The notes below the pieces were generated by a model. The model saw only the letters and a program-made list of their open reading frames with translations, was not told the DNA's origin and ran no database searches. This document shows positions 1-6,483 of a DNA stretch of 8,482 bases, piece after piece; the stretch's first letter is position 1; each line of letters begins with the position of its first letter. Source of the stretch: Bacillota bacterium (lineage in GTDB: Bacteria > Bacillota > Clostridia > Tissierellales > Sedimentibacteraceae); the NCBI GenBank assembly GCA_023425285.1, contig JAFACY010000155.1:1-8482 (forward strand), written 5' to 3'. A program made the translations under genes and the position numbers.

Positions 1-143
1 TGACAGAATTAAGAAAACAATATTCAGATGAAGGAGCAAATATAAGCGTTATAATCAGCGCCAACCAATTCATATTGGACTGGCTCACTAAACATATATC
101 TAATGCAGATAAAAAGATAGGTGAATACGCGAAAAAAATGTAA
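1..143 (+). CDS. Bacteriohemerythrin-like protein, C-terminal fragment
   Basis: The reading frame is open from position 3 to the TAA at 141-143 and gives 46 residues; the start lies outside the window. The fragment reads as the last helices of the hemerythrin four-helix bundle: a segment ending in LDWLTKH, then HISNAD, then DKKIGEY. In bacteriohemerythrins the final helix carries a His and an Asp ligand of the di-iron centre in an HIxxxD pattern followed by DKK; here that is H31 and D36 of the visible residues. Members bind O2 reversibly and serve in oxygen sensing, storage or delivery in the cytoplasm, sometimes fused to signalling domains. Whether this is a stand-alone domain or the tail of a larger protein cannot be seen. 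A hairpin terminator follows eight bases after the stop, so this gene is not joined to the downstream operon. Confidence 0.72.
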   Translation, partial: TELRKQYSDEGANISVIISANQFILDWLTKHISNADKKIGEYAKKM

Positions 144-150
144 TATCAAA

Positions 151-176
151 GAGTTGGATTAATCCAGCTCTTTTTT
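151..176 (+). terminator. Rho-independent terminator of the hemerythrin-like gene
   Basis: GAGTTGGA (151-158) pairs with TCCAGCTC (163-170) through one G-U pair, with a TTAA loop, and is followed by TTTTTT (171-176). It lies just after the stop codon at 143. It is also the likely landing mark for the group II intron that starts at 182. Confidence 0.85.
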
Positions 177-181
177 AAATA

Positions 182-613
182 GTGTGCCCAGCACGGGAGA
201 TAACTGGGTGGTGAAAGTCCACTACAGACTTGGCAGTAGGAACTGTTAGCAGAGGGCAAGGGTGTCCGTCGTGAGGCGGAATCTGAAGGAAGCCTAATGC
301 AAACCCTTGGTCTGACGAACAGAAATCACATAAAAGGCATTTGTGGGACGGACGAGCTTGCTATTCAAAGCAAAGTCCAATACTGCCCGAATCCCATGGT
401 GTAAATGTGGCAGATATATGAGGGGAAGGTTATCACTCTTACCTGGGGAGGTCTTGCAAGGCAACGAAGGACAAGTTACCCCTGACACCCGTTGAACTTA
501 CGTAGTGATATGTAGCTAAATTGCAAGAAGTCAGCAGAGGTCATAGTACCTAAATTTTTTTTTAGGGAAGGACTGAACAATAACAATTCTTTGAACGAGA
601 GGAAGGTGAGACA
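182..613 (+). ncRNA. Group IIC intron RNA, domains I to III and start of domain IV
   Basis: This 432-base stretch before the reverse transcriptase gene is structured intron RNA. Antisense open frames here are chance. A hairpin at 356-371 (GCTT with AAGC) shows TATT (362-365) in its loop, which fits EBS1 and pairs with the last four exon bases AATA (178-181). Domain III includes 530-577, with a hairpin CCTAAA (549-554) and TTTAGG (561-566) whose loop lies inside a run of nine T. Domain IV opens at about 578 with one strand of its base stem. The ribosome binding site of the reverse transcriptase lies at the end, GAGGAAGGTGAG (598-609). Confidence 0.85.
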
Positions 614-1996
614 GTGCAAAGAGAGCAGAAAACCGTGGAAACGGACTACTCATGTGAGGGTATGGTGGAAACAGAGAGTAACAAGAGAGTGCGGAGTGCT
701 GTCGCACTAGAAACCGCAGAGAAGAATGGCACAGATTTACTGGAGGACATATTGCATAGGAACAATCTCAATGCAGCGTGGAAGAAAGTAAAAGACAACA
801 AGGGAGCAGCAGGCATAGACGGAATGACAGTAGAAGAAATGCTGCCATACTTGAAGGAACATCGAGAAGAACTCCTTGAAAGCATACGAGGAGGGTGGTA
901 CAAGCCCAAACCTGTCAGAAGGGTGGAGATACCCAAGCCTGACGGAGGAGTGAGACTGCTTGGAGTACCAACGGTAATAGACCGGATGATACAACAAGCT
1001 ATCGCCCAAGTATTAGAACCAATATTTGAAAAGACATTTTCAGATAATAGTTATGGATTCAGACCGGGACGAAATGCACACCAGGCAATAAAACAAGCGA
1101 GAAAATACTATGACGAGGGATATACCTGCGTAGTAGACATTGACTTAGCAAAATACTTTGATACGGTAAACCATGACTTACTCATGGATATGTTGAGAGA
1201 GCAAGTAAGAGACAAAAGAGTATTGACATTAATACGTAAATTCCTTAAGAGTGGGATAATGATAAACGGACTGGTAAACACTTCGCAAGAAGGAACACCA
1301 CAAGGAGGGAATCTTTCACCGCTATTGTCCAATGTCTATCTCACACGCTTTGACAAAATGCTTGAAGAGCGAGGACACAGATTTGTCCGTTACGCAGATG
1401 ATTGCAATATCTACGTAAAAAGCAAACGAGCGGCAGAAAGAGTCATGACGAACTGTGTGGAGTATCTTGAAGGGAAACTTAAACTTAAGGTGAATCGAAA
1501 GAAAAGCTGTACAGGAAGTCCCATGAGGTTAAAATTTCTTGGATTTTCGCTGTGTAAAGTTGGGAAGAAAACAGGAATACGTCCACACAATAAGTCATGG
1601 GAACGGTTTAAGGATAAACTCCGGGAACTAACAAGCCGTAAGCAAGGAAGAGCAATAGAGGTAATACTCTTAAGATTAAGGAGATATACAATAGGCTGGC
1701 TTGCATATTACAGCATATCAGACATGAGAAACAGAATTCAAGATATAAATGAATGGTTACGACGTAGAATAAGACAGATATTTTGGAAACAATGGAAGAA
1801 GATATCGGTTAAGTTCAGAAACTTGCAAAAATTAGGTATACCAAAAGAGAAAGCATGGGAATGGGCAAATTCACGATTAGGCTATTGGAGAATATCAAGG
1901 AGCTGGATTCTTAGTACATCCTTGACAAACAAATACCTCGAATCCATTGGATATGATGACATATCCAAAAGATACGAGGCATTGCACTGTGCTTAA
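614..1996 (+). CDS. ltrA: Group II intron reverse transcriptase/maturase (LtrA family, endonuclease-less)
   Basis: This multifunctional protein binds its intron RNA, helps it fold and splice, and copies it into DNA at the target site. Visible parts of the 460 residues are: RT finger and palm blocks from about residue 40; IPKPDGGVRLLGVPT (106-120); SYGFRPGR (146-153); the first catalytic aspartate in VDIDLAKYFD (174-183); EGTPQGGNLSPLLSN (226-240); and the active-site YADD (260-263). The maturase domain X (GIIM type) spans about 355-410, with WLAYYSISDMRNRIQDINEW and WKQWKK. The protein ends soon after with NKYLESIGY, with no HNH endonuclease domain; IIC-type RTs normally lack one and are of similar or slightly shorter length. 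The GTG start at 614 follows GGAAGGTGAG at a suitable distance; ATG 662 is a shorter alternative. About 40 residues before the first RT block are polar and not recognised. No frameshift or missing catalytic residue is seen. Confidence 0.95.
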   Translation: MQREQKTVETDYSCEGMVETESNKRVRSAVALETAEKNGTDLLEDILHRNNLNAAWKKVKDNKGAAGIDGMTVEEMLPYLKEHREELLESIRGGWYKPKPVRRVEIPKPDGGVRLLGVPTVIDRMIQQAIAQVLEPIFEKTFSDNSYGFRPGRNAHQAIKQARKYYDEGYTCVVDIDLAKYFDTVNHDLLMDMLREQVRDKRVLTLIRKFLKSGIMINGLVNTSQEGTPQGGNLSPLLSNVYLTRFDKMLEERGHRFVRYADDCNIYVKSKRAAERVMTNCVEYLEGKLKLKVNRKKSCTGSPMRLKFLGFSLCKVGKKTGIRPHNKSWERFKDKLRELTSRKQGRAIEVILLRLRRYTIGWLAYYSISDMRNRIQDINEWLRRRIRQIFWKQWKKISVKFRNLQKLGIPKEKAWEWANSRLGYWRISRSWILSTSLTNKYLESIGYDDISKRYEALHCA

Positions 1997-2003
1997 GTTA
2001 TTG

Positions 2004-2037
2004 AACCGCCGTACACCGAACGGTACATACGGTGGTG
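2004..2037 (+). ncRNA. Group II intron domain V
   Basis: This is the catalytic hairpin of the intron. ACCGCCGTA (2005-2013) pairs with TACGGTGGT (2028-2036) through nine base pairs, one of them G-U. The upper stem ACC/GGT is closed by a GAAC loop, with unpaired bases on the 3' side giving the usual bulge. The catalytic triad is read as CGC at 2007-2009, the form known for IIC introns, where most other classes have AGC. The 34-base length is standard. Confidence 0.92.
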
Positions 2038-2040
2038 TGA

Positions 2041-2080
2041 GAGGTCGGTAGGTAAATTAATTACCTACCTCCTACTCGAT
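2041..2080 (+). ncRNA. Group II intron domain VI with branch-point adenosine
   Basis: GGTAGGTAA (2047-2055) pairs perfectly with TTACCTACC (2061-2069) around a five-base loop. The base of the helix uses GAG (2041-2043) with CTC (2075-2077), leaving A2074 unpaired. A2074 is the seventh base from the predicted 3' splice site after 2080, as expected for the lariat branch point. Confidence 0.85.
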
Positions 2081-2102
2081 TCGCAATAACTCACATAAAA
2101 TA

Positions 2103-2131
2103 TAGACATTTCCGAAAAAACAGATTATATT
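2103..2131 (+). promoter_or_regulatory. Likely sigma-A-type promoter of the ABC transporter operon
   Basis: TAGACA (2103-2108) and TATATT (2126-2131) are separated by exactly 17 bases and match the -35 and -10 consensus at ten of twelve positions. The predicted start, near 2138, leaves about 55 bases of leader before the TTG at 2194. The -35 box begins 23 bases after the intron's 3' end, so the insertion leaves the core promoter whole but replaces what lay upstream. No operator is recognised in 2081-2193. Confidence 0.6.
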
Positions 2132-2193
2132 GTTATCAATAAGTGTATTAATAAATATATATTATGGTATGACCAAAATCAAGGGGTGATAAT

Positions 2194-2901
2194 TTGAGTG
2201 ATACGGTATTGAAGGTTAAAAATCTCAGTAAGAATTATCAGATGGGTGAAATAACTGTTAAAGCCCTGGAGGATGTGAGCTTTGAAGTTGAAAGCGGCGA
2301 ATTTATAGTTATTTTAGGACCCAGCGGTTCCGGTAAGAGCACTCTTTTGAATATAGTCGGAGGCATGGATAATCCCAGCGACGGAGAGGTTTATTTTAAT
2401 AATGAGTTAGTTACCGAAATGAAGGACAGGGACTTGACTTACTACAGAAGAAACAAGATAGGTTTTGTGTTTCAATTCTATAATTTGATGGCCACGCTGA
2501 CTGCAAGAGAAAACGTGGAGCTTGCTGCGGAGCTTTGCGAAAATGCCGCTGACATAGATGAGGTTATGGAGTCTGTGGGGCTTGGAGACAGAACAGATCA
2601 TTTTCCGTCTCAGATGAGCGGAGGAGAGCAGCAAAGGGTTGCAATAGCCAGAGCGGTTGCTAAAAGTCCACAGATTTTACTGTGTGATGAACCAACCGGA
2701 GCTCTTGATTTTGAAACGGGCATACAAATATTGAAGGTGTTGAAGGACGTAAATGAGAGGTTTGGAAATACGGTTATGGTCATAACTCACAATGCATCCA
2801 TAGCCGATATGGCGGACAAGGTTATAAAAATGAGGAGTGGAAAGATAACTGATATTATAATAAATGAAGCTCCCGTTTCTCCCGAAAGGATTGAATGGTA
2901 A
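2194..2901 (+). CDS. ABC transporter ATP-binding protein, MacB/LolD-like
   Basis: This is the cytoplasmic ATPase that powers the neighbouring permease; two copies should pair at the membrane. At 235 residues it has the usual length for the family. Visible motifs are Walker A GPSGSGKST (42-50), Q-loop Q94 in FVFQFYNLM, signature SGGEQQR (142-148), Walker B ILLCDEP (161-167), D-loop GALD (169-172) and switch histidine H199. The FQFYNL Q-loop and the signature place it in the lipoprotein-release/macrolide-export (LolD, MacB, YknY) branch. Translation starts at TTG after AAGGGGTGAT (2181-2190), close to a perfect Shine-Dalgarno; no ATG fits. Its stop TAA shares its last base with an ATG of the permease gene (TAATG), which suggests translational coupling. 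The substrate is unknown. A drug or peptide efflux role is an inference from the permease and adaptor beside it. Confidence 0.95.
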   Translation: MSDTVLKVKNLSKNYQMGEITVKALEDVSFEVESGEFIVILGPSGSGKSTLLNIVGGMDNPSDGEVYFNNELVTEMKDRDLTYYRRNKIGFVFQFYNLMATLTARENVELAAELCENAADIDEVMESVGLGDRTDHFPSQMSGGEQQRVAIARAVAKSPQILLCDEPTGALDFETGIQILKVLKDVNERFGNTVMVITHNASIADMADKVIKMRSGKITDIIINEAPVSPERIEW

Positions 2902-5219
2902 TGAAAAAGCTCGATCTGAGATTGTTCAGGATGATAAAAAGTACCAAAGGACAATATTTTGCTGTTCTTTCAATAATTATTACGGGAATTTTTGTATTTA
3001 CGGCTGTCAATAATTCTGCTGTGAATTTAAAGGATTCTATAAATGATTATTATGATGCCATCAATTTTGCCGATATTTTCATTCAGGGAAGAAATATGCC
3101 CGAAGGCTTGGAAAAACAGCTGAGAGGTTCAAATGACATAAAGGAAGCTGAAGCAAGGTTGGTGTTTGATACCAAATTTTTAACGGGCAATAATGACGAC
3201 AATGTTAATGTTCGTGTGGTTTCTGTTCACCGGCATGAAAATAAAATAAACAGGCTTTTTATGAAAAGCGGAAAAAGAACATTGACAGGCAATGACATAA
3301 TTGTTATAGAAAAGTTTGCAGAAGCAAGAAATATAAAAGTCAATGATGAAATCAAGCTCAGAATTAACGGCAGGGAGCATGCGTTTATTGTTTCCGGGAT
3401 TGCTTCAAGTGCCGAATATATTTACATAATGGAGAATGAACAGGCTTTAGTTCCGGCGCCGGAAAAGTTCGGCGTTGTCTATGTTGAAAAGGAGTATCTG
3501 CAAAGGATAAGTGGAAATAAAGGTAATTTTAATGATATTGTAATAAAATTGAACACACCGGATGCTACTGATGCTGCATCGAAATATTTAGAGAACAGGC
3601 TTGACAAATACGACGCAAGAATTATAAAAAGAGAGGATCAACTGAGCAATAATGTAATGAATCAGGAGATATCGGGACTTGAGCTGATGTCACAGTCTAT
3701 TCCCTTTATATTTCTATTGTTTGCAGGTGTCATGCTCGCGGTAATGCTTTCAAGAATAGTAAAAAGAGACAGAATGGCAATCGGTGTATTAAAGGCAATG
3801 GGCTTCACAAATAATGAAATTGTAATACACTATCTGAAGTATGCAGGTTCTGTGGGGCTGATCGGAGGAACAACGGGTTCAATAATAGGCACCGCATTAT
3901 CGGGAGTTATGACCAATTATTATTTAGTTTTTTTCAGCATACCTATGCTTGTAGTCCAGGTATATTACAGGAAAATTATTGTATCCATTGCTTTGTCCCT
4001 TGTTTTTTGTGTAATAGCAGGCTTTTGGGGAGTTAAGGACATACTTGAAATTAATCCTGCCGAATCCATGAAGCCGGAATCTCCCAAAAAGGGTAAAAGA
4101 ATAGTTATCGAGAAAATTAAAATTATATGGAATCACATTTCTTTTTCGTGGAAGCTTGTTTTAAGAAGTATATTCAGAGAGAAAAAGAAGTTTATATTCA
4201 TTGGTGCAGCAGTAGCAATAACATGTGGCATGATGATTATGACGATGTGGATGATAGACATAGTGGATATGATGTTCAACAGATATTACGGAGAGTTTGT
4301 CAATATTCAGTACAACATAAGCTTTGACGGATTTAAAAGTGAAAATAGTTCCAGGGAATTTACAAAGCTCATCAATGTTAAGGAAATGGAGCAAAGAATT
4401 GAAATGCCTTTTGAAATAAAAAACGGCAGAGATTCGAAAATAGTAAATGTCATTGGATTGGAGAATAACACGAAGTTCTACTCACTGAAGGTTCCTGAGG
4501 ATGGAATCTTGTTATCATCAAATTTAGCGACGACATTGAATGTTGAAGTTGGAGAGGAAGTTATTTTAAAAAGTCTGATAAGAGATGAGGATTACATCTA
4601 TGTATATGTTAAGGGGATAGTAAATCAGGCGCTTGGTATAAATATTTATACGAATATTGATTTTCTGAGGGATAAGTTTTTAGATAAAGGAATTATAAAC
4701 GGAATATACATAAATTCTGATGATAACGTCGTAGATAAGCTGAAGGATATCAAGGATATAACTGTACTGTCACAGTATGATATGAAAGATGCATTTTCGG
4801 AATTTACGGCTATGACGTCGGCTGCTATGGGAGTCATGGTTATTTTCTCAGGACTATTGGGATTTATTATAACATACAGCATGACACTGATGAGTATAAA
4901 TGAGAGAGCACTGGAGTTTTCATCCCTGAGAGTTATGGGATTTACCAAAGGGGAAATCTTCAATATGCTTATAAGAGAAAATATGATAATGTCGGTGATT
5001 GGTATTGTGTTCGGCATACCCATAGGGCTGTGGCTTGTGAACTACATGGGAGTATCCTTTACGACAGATCTTTATACTATGAAGGAGCCGGTCACCGTAA
5101 GTGGTATTGGAATGTCCATAATATTAACGATAATTTTTATAATTTTGGCTCAATTGATGACATACGTTAAAATTCATAAGCTTGATTTCATGCAGGCACT
5201 TAAAAATAGAGTTTCATAA
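2901..5219 (+). CDS. ABC transporter permease with two FtsX domains
   Basis: This is the membrane part of the ABC system. Numbering here is from an upstream in-frame ATG (2895), giving 774 residues; the chosen ATG at 2901 gives 772. I prefer 2901 because AAAGGA (2885-2890) is better spaced to it. The protein is two similar halves. Half one has a membrane helix at about 20-40, an extracellular MacB-like domain to about 262, then helices near 267-289, 315-340 and 360-382. Half two has a helix near 432-458, an extracellular domain to about 638, then helices near 640-665, 693-720 and 737-758. Each half carries the FtsX loop (AIGVLKAMGFTNNEI at 295-309; LEFSSLRVMGFTKGEI at 673-688) and ends in a short LEINPAESMKP or LDFMQALKN element. 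FtsX proteins of this kind do not form a classical pore; they couple ATP use to motion outside the membrane. The cargo is not deducible. Confidence 0.93.
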   Translation: MKKLDLRLFRMIKSTKGQYFAVLSIIITGIFVFTAVNNSAVNLKDSINDYYDAINFADIFIQGRNMPEGLEKQLRGSNDIKEAEARLVFDTKFLTGNNDDNVNVRVVSVHRHENKINRLFMKSGKRTLTGNDIIVIEKFAEARNIKVNDEIKLRINGREHAFIVSGIASSAEYIYIMENEQALVPAPEKFGVVYVEKEYLQRISGNKGNFNDIVIKLNTPDATDAASKYLENRLDKYDARIIKREDQLSNNVMNQEISGLELMSQSIPFIFLLFAGVMLAVMLSRIVKRDRMAIGVLKAMGFTNNEIVIHYLKYAGSVGLIGGTTGSIIGTALSGVMTNYYLVFFSIPMLVVQVYYRKIIVSIALSLVFCVIAGFWGVKDILEINPAESMKPESPKKGKRIVIEKIKIIWNHISFSWKLVLRSIFREKKKFIFIGAAVAITCGMMIMTMWMIDIVDMMFNRYYGEFVNIQYNISFDGFKSENSSREFTKLINVKEMEQRIEMPFEIKNGRDSKIVNVIGLENNTKFYSLKVPEDGILLSSNLATTLNVEVGEEVILKSLIRDEDYIYVYVKGIVNQALGINIYTNIDFLRDKFLDKGIINGIYINSDDNVVDKLKDIKDITVLSQYDMKDAFSEFTAMTSAAMGVMVIFSGLLGFIITYSMTLMSINERALEFSSLRVMGFTKGEIFNMLIRENMIMSVIGIVFGIPIGLWLVNYMGVSFTTDLYTMKEPVTVSGIGMSIILTIIFIILAQLMTYVKIHKLDFMQALKNRVS

Positions 5220-5229
5220 TTTCTGATTT

Positions 5230-5242
5230 GGAGGGTAAAATG
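5230..5242 (+). promoter_or_regulatory. Ribosome binding site that fixes the adaptor start at 5240
   Basis: GGAGGG (5230-5235) lies four bases before ATG 5240. An in-frame TTG at 5228 overlaps this site and would leave that start without its own ribosome binding site, so ATG 5240 is the better start. Confidence 0.75.
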
Positions 5243-6433
5243 AAAATAAAATACAAGAAAAAATACTTGGTATTATCTCTGTTATTGGTTTTGTCTGCAG
5301 CGGTTATTTATTCGTTATTTGCAGGAGGTCAGGAAGTAAATACAAACAAGACAACAGTTGTCAAGACGGGAGTCATTCAAAACACCCTGGAGGAAACGGG
5401 AACAGTTTACTCTAAGAGGGTCAACACTTTTTATTCGGACTACAGTCAAAAGGTAAAAGTTTTAAATGTGTCTGTGGGAGATAAGGTTAAAAAAGGGGAT
5501 ATTATATTAACGTATGACAATAATTACGATTTGGAAATAGAAAGAGCTAATAAGCAAATAGAGGCAGTAACGGCAACATATAATGAAACGAGCAAGGGAG
5601 CCGATTTTAAGGAAATTTCTAATATGAAGCTGAATATAAGCACTATTGAAGGAAATCTGAACCTTGCGAGAAGTAACTTTGAAAAAATAAAGGACTTATA
5701 CGAAAACAATGCCGTAAGCCAGGTGGAATACGATGAGGCAAAAAATAGTGTCACCGCCTTGGAAAATCAGCTGCAGGAGTCTAAAAACAATTATGATCTG
5801 CTCTCTAGAGGAGTTTCATCCAATGTAAAGAAACAATACGAAGCACAAATTGAAGAAATAATGGTACAGATAAAAATTCTCGAAAAGAATATTGAACAAT
5901 CGTCCATCAAGGCAGAATTTGACGGTATTATCACAGAGCTGAATGTCCATCAGGGAGGTATGACCCGTCCCGGAGTAATCGTAGTTGAAATTCAGGACGA
6001 AGAAAATTTAGGTGTGTATGTTGAATTGCTGGCTGAGGATGCAATAAAGGTTTCAAAGGATATGCCTTTTATAACAGATATGGACGGTGAAGTCAAAGAG
6101 CTTAAGGTGGACAGAATTTATCCTAAGGCTACATCATCTGTTTCAGAGCTTGGGGTTGAGCAAAAAAGAGTGAGAATCGAAGCAGATTTAGGAGCGGAAG
6201 GCAAAATGAAAATCGGTACAGAGGTTGATGTTGTAATTGTGCTTGAAGAAAAGGAAAATGTGCTGATTTTGGACAGAGATGCTGTCTATGAAAAAGAACA
6301 CAAGGAGTATGTAATGATTGTAAGCGGAGATAAGCAGACGGAAACGGAAATCAAGACAGGCTTAAAGAATGATGATCTCGCAGAAATTATTTCCGGTTTA
6401 AAAGAAAATGATGTTGTATTATTGAACTATTAA
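5240..6433 (+). CDS. Membrane-anchored HlyD/MacA-type adaptor (membrane fusion protein)
   Basis: This is the extracytoplasmic adaptor of the ABC system, 397 residues. A positively charged N-terminus (KIKYKKK) precedes one hydrophobic helix at about 9-29, with no lipobox cysteine, so it should stay anchored by this helix with the rest outside. The first half of the biotinyl-lipoyl-like domain is at about 69-95 (VLNVSVGDKVKKGDIIL). A long coiled-coil hairpin follows (about 98-218), with LYENNAVSQVEYDEA at 153-167, typical of the hairpin in these adaptors. The second lipoyl half is at 222-251 (IKAEFDGIITELNVHQGG). Beta-barrel and membrane-proximal domains follow to the end. The family includes MacA and Bacillus YknX. 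The gene starts 20 bases after the permease stop, so it is in the same operon. In a single-membrane cell the adaptor cannot reach an outer-membrane channel, so it probably assists release or cell-wall passage; this is inference. Confidence 0.92.
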   Translation: MKIKYKKKYLVLSLLLVLSAAVIYSLFAGGQEVNTNKTTVVKTGVIQNTLEETGTVYSKRVNTFYSDYSQKVKVLNVSVGDKVKKGDIILTYDNNYDLEIERANKQIEAVTATYNETSKGADFKEISNMKLNISTIEGNLNLARSNFEKIKDLYENNAVSQVEYDEAKNSVTALENQLQESKNNYDLLSRGVSSNVKKQYEAQIEEIMVQIKILEKNIEQSSIKAEFDGIITELNVHQGGMTRPGVIVVEIQDEENLGVYVELLAEDAIKVSKDMPFITDMDGEVKELKVDRIYPKATSSVSELGVEQKRVRIEADLGAEGKMKIGTEVDVVIVLEEKENVLILDRDAVYEKEHKEYVMIVSGDKQTETEIKTGLKNDDLAEIISGLKENDVVLLNY

Positions 6434-6442
6434 ATGTATAAT
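6414..6442 (+). promoter_or_regulatory. Possible promoter of the FAD-dependent dehydrogenase gene
   Basis: A perfect TATAAT (6437-6442) lies just after the adaptor stop codon, with a weak TTGTAT (6414-6419) 17 bases upstream inside the adaptor gene. The predicted start is near 6449, giving a leader of about 35 bases. The -35 box matches consensus at only three positions, so the call rests mainly on the -10 box. Confidence 0.45.
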
Positions 6443-6449
6443 ACTGAAG

Positions 6450-6470
6450 GTTAAAATTTGATACTTTAAC
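6450..6470 (+). repeat. Short inverted repeat at the predicted transcript start
   Basis: GTTAAA (6450-6455) and TTTAAC (6465-6470) form a perfect 6-base inverted repeat around a nine-base centre. It covers the predicted transcription start and abuts the ribosome binding site AAAGGAG (6471-6477). It could be an operator or just chance in AT-rich DNA. Confidence 0.3.
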
Positions 6471-6483
6471 AAAGGAGAAAGAA

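Larger units (their letters stand above)
182..2080 (+). mobile_element. Complete group II intron, IIC type, encoding its own reverse transcriptase
   Basis: The element is a self-splicing RNA and retroelement with its ORF in domain IV. The 5' boundary is set by GTGTGCCC at 182, a typical group II start. The 3' boundary is set by CCTACTCGAT ending at 2080, where A2074 is seven bases from the end, as expected for the branch-point adenosine. From memory, the 5' end, the domain I core, the CCTGGGGAGGTCT stretch near 441, the GTCAGCAG...TCATAGTACC stretch (530-550) and domain V all closely match the Oceanobacillus iheyensis IIC intron. The domain IV base stem can be read as CAATAAC (578-584) with GTTATTG (1997-2003), enclosing the ORF. 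The intron sits 11 bases after a terminator hairpin, which is the usual IIC target. All parts appear intact, so splicing and mobility are plausible but not shown. No target-site duplication is expected for retrohoming and none is seen. Confidence 0.93.

Noticed and set aside
294..488. Minus-strand open frame of 64 codons
   Set aside because: It lies wholly within the structured group II intron RNA and encodes nothing recognisable.
549..566. Hairpin and T-run as a terminator
   Set aside because: The T-run is mostly the loop and one arm of the hairpin and does not follow it; the place matches a structural hairpin of the intron.
646..1332. Minus-strand open frames inside the reverse transcriptase gene
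   Set aside because: They are antisense shadows of a clear, motif-rich coding region and have no recognisable product.
1997..2080. Hairpins after the reverse transcriptase stop as terminators
   Set aside because: They match intron domains V and VI in sequence, length and branch point, and no T-run follows.
2130..2157. Second promoter candidate TTGTTA with TAAATA before the ABC operon
   Set aside because: Its -10 box and 16-base spacer are poorer than those of TAGACA-17-TATATT just upstream; AT-rich DNA gives many such chance matches.
4127..4327. Plus-strand open frame of 66 codons inside the permease gene
   Set aside because: It is out of frame with a well-supported permease and its His/Asp-rich, low-complexity product looks like a shadow translation.
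5228..5239. TTG start adding four residues to the adaptor
   Set aside because: This TTG overlaps the ribosome binding site GGAGGG that serves ATG 5240, so it would have no binding site of its own.
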